Below, in pieces: positions 48,501-64,000 of a stretch of DNA of 64,000 nucleotides; within the stretch, counting starts at the first letter, position 1; each line of letters begins with the position of its first letter. Under the pieces are notes generated by a model, which made no database searches, was not told the DNA's origin, and saw nothing but the letters and a program-made list of their open reading frames with translations. Location of the stretch: positions 9,727,556-9,791,555 of the forward strand of contig NC_079207.1 in assembly GCF_026745355.1 (NCBI RefSeq). Direction: 5' to 3'. Made by a program: the position numbers and the translations under genes. The stretch comes from Beta vulgaris subsp. vulgaris (lineage: Eukaryota; Streptophyta; Magnoliopsida; Caryophyllales; Amaranthaceae).

Positions 48501-51339
48501 TATTCTTTTGTTAATATAGTAGAGTGTATTGTCGTTTTTAAATGTGCGTCCTGTTTCTAAAAGCCATTTTTCAAGTGTTCAGTGTCATTTCTATAAGTGA
48601 CAAGTTTCAAGCATTATGTGCCATTTTATAAGTGTCAATACTATTTTCAATTGGTCCAACCATGAGGATGGTGTTCACTCGAGGAGTGGTTGCACAAGAA
48701 TCTTAATCTATGTATCTGCACACTAATATACTTCCTACGTTTCTTTATAAGTGGAATATAGAGAAAGTGAGGGAATACAAAGGAATATAGAGAGAGAAAG
48801 TTGGGACCACAACAAAGTAAGGTAATTTAAGAGGGTGAAAAAAAAAATAGTGGTCCCTTTTACTTTTTAGTGACATATCTGTAATATAAAGAGGAAAATT
48901 TGTTAATAAATACCACATTTTGAGCACTTTTTTGAAATAAATACTTAGGTTTTCTGAAATTTTACATAAATACCAAGCTTGACTAATTTTTTGGAATCAC
49001 TACCACTTAACGGATCTTGCAAAAAAAAAAGTTAGTTTTGCTTCTTCAGTTGCAAGTGAAATTACGTTTTTGCCCTTCCCCACCACCACCATCCCTACCA
49101 CATGCAACAACCATGCTTGTCACCGTTGCTGCCACACCACCCGACCTACCCACCCACCTAAAAGTCGAACCACAACCAACTACAAAAGCACCACTTACTC
49201 AAAAATCATCCTACTCCACCACCCTAACCAACTACGAAACCACCACCACCTCCACCCACCAAAAAATCAACCTACCCCTTAATACTAACTAACTACTAAA
49301 CCACCGCTACCTTGTAATGGGGGTTAGGAGAGAAAAGGGGATCACAAGGGTAGTGAGTTTCGTGGGGGTTTTGGTGGTGGTGGAGGAAATTAGGGAAGGT
49401 AAGAAGGTAACTTCACATGCCATTAACGAAGCAAAACTATCGGTTTTGCGAAAATCTATCAAGTGGTAGTGATTCCAAAAAAAATGCAGAAAGTTGGTAT
49501 TTATTTTGAATTTCAGACAATCCAAGTATTTATTTCAAAAAAGTGCCCAAAGTGGTATTTATTAACAAAATTTCCATATAAAGATTTGTTTTTCGTCATT
49601 AGAAGCTTAGTGTCTCTTATTGTGACATTTTCATATAAGGGAAGTGTGTTACTTATTAAGAAACGGAGGTGGTATATTGTTGTGTATCCCAGCTATTTCA
49701 AAATGGAAAATTATGTATAAGGTGGTAAAAGTCTTTGTTTCATGGTTATTCGGAAAAGGGGTAATTACTTTGTGTGATTAGGTTAGCTTCTATGAGTTCT
49801 GTAATCAAATGTCACTGTGTTCCTAATGGCTGAATATTTTCTAGCTTCAAAGTCCTGGGTCAGAGTTGCAGTTTTAGGTTGACTGTCTATTTCATTTAAC
49901 ATTACATGTTCTTATGTCGTCAGCATATTTATTTGACCGTAGGTCTTAATGAACTTCGCACTATTTCTTGTAGATATCTGTCATTTGGGCTTTGGAAGGA
50001 GTGGGAATTCTCCTCGTTAGGGCGTGTACTGATATAAGGGTGATGTTTCAATGTTGGACAGGTTGCAATTGGTAGGAGGCTTGGCATCGAAGAACCTCAA
50101 CTTATGAAAGTTATGCAGGCGACCCTGCATACGCATAATGAGTGGTTTAAACTTCAAATGTGCAAAGACCGGTTTGAGTCATTTTTGAAGATTGATGCCT
50201 TGAAAGAAGTCAACAGCCTGTTACTGGCTGATACTGTTTCTAAGTCTAGTATTGATGCACATACTCAGGGGTCTTCTCAAGCAACTATTTCGTCCAGTAG
50301 TGGGATCCCAGAAGATGGTAACAGTCCAACTCAAGTCTCTTCCCAGGAAGTTTGTGATGAAGGTGCAATAATCAAAGTTATGGTGAGTTATAAATTGCTT
50401 GTTTTCGATATGCATTTCTATTCGTAGATGTTCGTATTTCTTGATTTCATTATAAACGTTTAGTCTACTTGGAGTGTTATAATTGTGTTAATAGTTCAGC
50501 CTGCAAGTCATGGTGATGTGATTTTGCTGTGGGAGCAAATATACGACTCTAAATTTATTTTTAAATTGATCTTTAATTTTTGGGTTTGGATGATTTTACA
50601 ATTAAATATAATTATTCGGTTATTTAAGTTGTTAAGTTCAATATCTTTGCCCACTGGTGGCATGGAATTGGAATTTACTCACGAGATCTGCCGCACTTAG
50701 TTTTACATGATCTTTGATTGAATTGATCGTGGAAAGGTCTCTCAGTATCCATCATCAAATGTGAATAAGACAAAAGAGACCTTTTCACGATTAATTCAAC
50801 TAGGTATATATATCTAGGTATATATATTGGACTTAAGACATAAATATCCGAATATTATTTTCAATTGTAAAATAACCAAACCAAAAAATTATTGAGATCA
50901 ATAGTACTAATAATTTTGAGTAGTCTCTTTGCTTCGACATTGGAGTTGCTATGTGTTACTGCTGATATATCTACTTGCTATTGGGTTCTCCTTTCAATCC
51001 TTTGTTTTGGAGTAGGATTCTCTCAGTTATCTTTTCCAAGTTCTTGTATCTAGATTACAACATGCAAATTTGACTGTTGTATTCATAAGTGAAGATTCGG
51101 TTCCTCAACAGAGATGGAGATGAGCTGGATCCCTTTGCCTTTGTCTAGTAGGATTGTTATATCATGTTGTCCTACTTTCTCTCTTTTTGGTTCTGGCACT
51201 CAATGATTGGTGTATGGGGGACATTAATGTTCAGTTTTCAATGCAGGAATTCCTTGCACTCCCCAGGGCCGACGCGATCCATCTGTTGGCACAGTATAAT
51301 GGAAATGCCGAGACTGTTATCCAACAAATTTTTGCATAG
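36593..51339 (+). CDS. LisH/CTLH-domain protein, 12 exons, 714 aa
   Basis: Protein with the LisH-CTLH-CRA architecture of RanBPM/GID-complex scaffolds but no SPRY or RING domain that I can see. A scaffold or ubiquitin-ligase-associated role is an inference. Exons: 36593-36916, 37007-37108, 37188-37268, 42735-42844, 42925-43060, 43213-43311, 46445-46547, 46642-47039, 47131-47310, 47420-47617, 50062-50382, 51247-51339. All introns are GT/AG and the sum is 715 codons with TAG. Domains: Ser/Pro-rich tract (res ~32-62), first helical repeat module (RRIRRLLESGDIDSALNLL, then KFIELLRRGTPED), LisH-like segment (ILDELVHEYCVYRGIVDS, ~295-312), basic stretch RRRKRWRERNED (~425), second CTLH module (VEFLKLVDSGDHSSALKVAS from ~512) and a UBA-like end (ALPRADAIHLLAQYNGNAET). 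The start ATG is in a good context (GCCATGG). Confidence 0.88.
40854..41105. repeat. Intronic tandem duplication, ~120-130 bp unit
   Basis: Two direct copies both beginning GAGAACTCTAC and ending GGAATGCACATGTGGT, with the shared TATTATGGTTTGGTxCATTATG in each. The first copy has a small extra ATGCTAAGC stretch. Confidence 0.85.
41726..41939. mobile_element. Stowaway-like MITE with CT microsatellite
   Basis: Ends CTGCCTCCGTTTTTTAGTTG and CAACTAGAAAAATGAATGGGGGAAG, imperfectly inverted, with TA flanks. It encloses a (CT)n/(CCCT)n tract at about 41784-41832. Confidence 0.65.
45206..46342. mobile_element. Long Stowaway-like element in intron 6
   Basis: Ends CTTCCTCCGTTTCAAAAATA and TTATTTTAAACGGAGGTAG, flanked by TA. 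At 1137 bp it is several times the usual Stowaway length. The interior has a GC-rich block of CCACC/CACCG words (45350-45660), a 56-bp duplicated AGGGTTCTTCGATGTTC stretch (45770-45890) and a GGTGG-rich block (46020-46140). It has no transposase and may carry foreign sequence. Confidence 0.75.
48731..49672. mobile_element. Stowaway-like element hosting a MULE
   Basis: Ends CTTCCTACGTTTCTTTATAA and TTACTTATTAAGAAACGGAGGTGG, with TA flanks (48729-48730, 49673-49674). Removing the nested MULE (683 bp plus a 9-bp duplication) leaves 250 bp, a normal Stowaway size. It lies in intron 10 of the LisH/CTLH gene. Confidence 0.8.
48893..49575. mobile_element. MULE nested in the Stowaway element, perfect 9-bp TSD
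   Basis: Terminal inverted repeats of roughly 120 bp begin GGAAAATTTGTTAATAAATA and end TATTTATTAACAAAATTTCC. Exact 9-bp duplication ATATAAAGA at 48884-48892 and 49576-49584. The interior (49070-49300) is C/A-rich with CCACC words, translating as Thr/Pro-rich frames of no known family. Confidence 0.9.
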
Positions 51340-52317
51340 GCGATGACCATCAGTGTAACATACAAAGGTATTTATGTGTTGCATTGCACCGATAATTCTT
51401 GAGTTTGCATTATGTAAATATACGGTGGTATCTTCTGTATATCCTCATCCCACTCTTGGGTTCTTTATTTATTCCTACAATTCTTTCGTGTTCATGTACT
51501 GCTCCGGTCAAACAATTTTTTATAGTCTGGCGGAGTGATTGAATTGGTTAGCAATCCCATAATGTCCGATGGTTGGACTTCAAAAGATCCCTAGCTTTGT
51601 GAACTTGCTGTCTTTACTTTCGGACTTCTGTGTTTTACCTTCTGGCTTAAATGTGTTGAATATGGTAGCAAGTTCATGTTACTCCTGGGTGTATTAAGAG
51701 AGTATCTGGCTCTGAGCTTTTCTATTCTGCATCTTCTTGTATAAGCATTACAGGGACACAAGGATATTTAGCCTCCATAAATTCTTGCTTATCTAGGGAA
51801 AGAAGTATAGATATACATAGTTATGTTGATCATATAGGAGGTTTCTGCATTACCTGAAGCAACATCTACTGTCTCTCTTTGTGTGTCACATGTATGCTAC
51901 TTTATATACCAAGGACCCTTGGGTCCAATGGTATGGTTTCTATCTCACATATGGGAAGCCAAGGTTCAAATCTTGGTGCAAGCAAAAATTTCAATATTGT
52001 TGGGAGGAGGGGGCTTGTTGGGCTTGTTGGTGAGTGGCCCTGTGCGAGGACAGTGTAGAGGAAATTCATCTTACCACGGGTTCCCGGAAGGGAGCCAAAA
52101 AAAGAATGTATGCTACTATATATTATTAGCAGGTATTGTACTATGGTCTAGTACCTTTTAAGATAATCTTTAGAACGTTACAAATTTATAATCAACCAAT
52201 AGAATAGTACAAAAATTATGAGATAGAAGATTTGAGGTCAATTACATTGCACACGTTTATCATATAGTATACAATCAAAGACAGCTCAGTACTCAGAAAT
52301 GCCTGCACATCGTCAGC
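51340..52317. other. Convergent intergenic region between the LisH/CTLH and patatin genes
   Basis: Holds the 3' ends of two genes transcribed toward each other and one SINE (51909-52105). Polyadenylation sites could not be fixed. Nothing else is recognised. Confidence 0.6.
51909..52105 (+). mobile_element. tRNA-derived SINE
   Basis: A-box-like TGGGTCCAATGGTATGG and B-box-like GGTTCAAATCTTGG lie in the first 70 bases. The body is GC-rich (GGGCTTGTTGGTGAGTGGCC) with a short A-rich tail. The flanks ATGTATGCTACTTTATATA (51890-51908) and ATGTATGCTACTATATATTA (from 52106) form the target duplication. Confidence 0.85.
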
Positions 52318-63703
<11,386 letters not shown>

Positions 63704-64000
63704 TTTTAGTATTATTTCTCAAACACCAACCTAATTACCTGAGCGAGAGAGAAAAAAAAGAAGAAACAACACACCATAACCAACTTAGCAAAAATCGTCT
63801 TCTTAATAGCCGCGAGACTATCATATTATATAATATATTCACACTACTTCCCCCATTTATTCTTATTCCTACATTGTGGACTGGTAAGCTAACTATTTAA
63901 TTTTAGGAGGAATTAATTGATGGAAGCAACTATACATGCATGCCATACACTTAACTAATTTATTATAAATTTTTAACTTAAACTTAATTAATGATGACAT
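63704..64000 (-). promoter_or_regulatory. Patatin-like gene 5' flank
   Basis: Minus-strand TATATAATATGATAG around 63810-63830 is a TATA-box candidate, about 110-120 bases upstream of the ATG. Nothing else is specific. Confidence 0.35.

Noticed and set aside
49017..49292. Pro/Thr-rich frames as a gene
   Set aside because: They are low-complexity translations inside the nested MULE, in two overlapping phases.

Overview
This is nuclear DNA from a flowering plant. The reasons are long AT-rich introns with GT/AG borders, a PLS/E-class PPR gene, a PILS auxin-carrier gene, a patatin-like gene, Stowaway and Tourist MITEs, Helitrons, MULEs, tRNA-derived SINEs and an Athila/Tat-type Ty3/gypsy element. 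The sequence does not fix the species. A eudicot is likely.

Four protein-coding genes can be reconstructed. (1) Positions 63-7971, minus strand: a complete 10-exon PILS (PIN-LIKES) gene of 399 aa. (2) 17497-19419, plus: an intronless PPR protein of 640 aa with a C-terminal E region. (3) 36593-51339, plus: a 12-exon LisH/CTLH-type protein of 714 aa whose introns reach 5.5 kb and hold several transposons. (4) 52318-63703, minus: a 7-exon patatin-like acyl hydrolase of 404 aa, convergent with gene 3. Every exon junction in genes 1, 3 and 4 was checked by hand for frame and GT/AG borders, and each total is an exact number of codons. The four genes share no pathway. They look like an ordinary dispersed plant gene set.

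Between and inside the genes the window is a mosaic of mobile DNA. 9969-12918 is a Tourist-like element split by about 2 kb of sequence dense in GTTCC/GGAAC. 13233-13548 is a hAT MITE. 14657-15390 is a telomere-like run joined to a hexamer array. 15443-16539 is a tandem duplication in which one copy carries a SINE and a Stowaway MITE and the other keeps both empty sites. 16635-17240 is a Helitron with a MITE inside it. 20073-25654 is a 2.8-kb tandem duplication with long (TTATAC)n arrays that runs into a complete Helitron ending at 26412. 26650-34519 holds a dead mariner transposase, a seven-copy tandem repeat and a truncated, RT-less Athila/Tat-type retrotransposon. 34539-35614 is a MULE. 35730-36321 is an insert flanked by 15-bp direct repeats, just upstream of gene 3. 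The patatin introns contain a gene-fragment-carrying TIR element between two (TA)n tracts, a MULE MITE, a MULE-like element with inverted telomere-like runs, and a hAT element with a perfect 8-bp target duplication.

I found no RNA gene other than SINE-type tRNA-like sequences, no CRISPR array, no bacterial-type operon and no convincing new defence or enzymatic system. The most unusual material is structural: the paired empty sites, the two hexamer-array duplications, the nested MULE-in-Stowaway, and the TIR elements carrying gene-like or telomere-like cargo.
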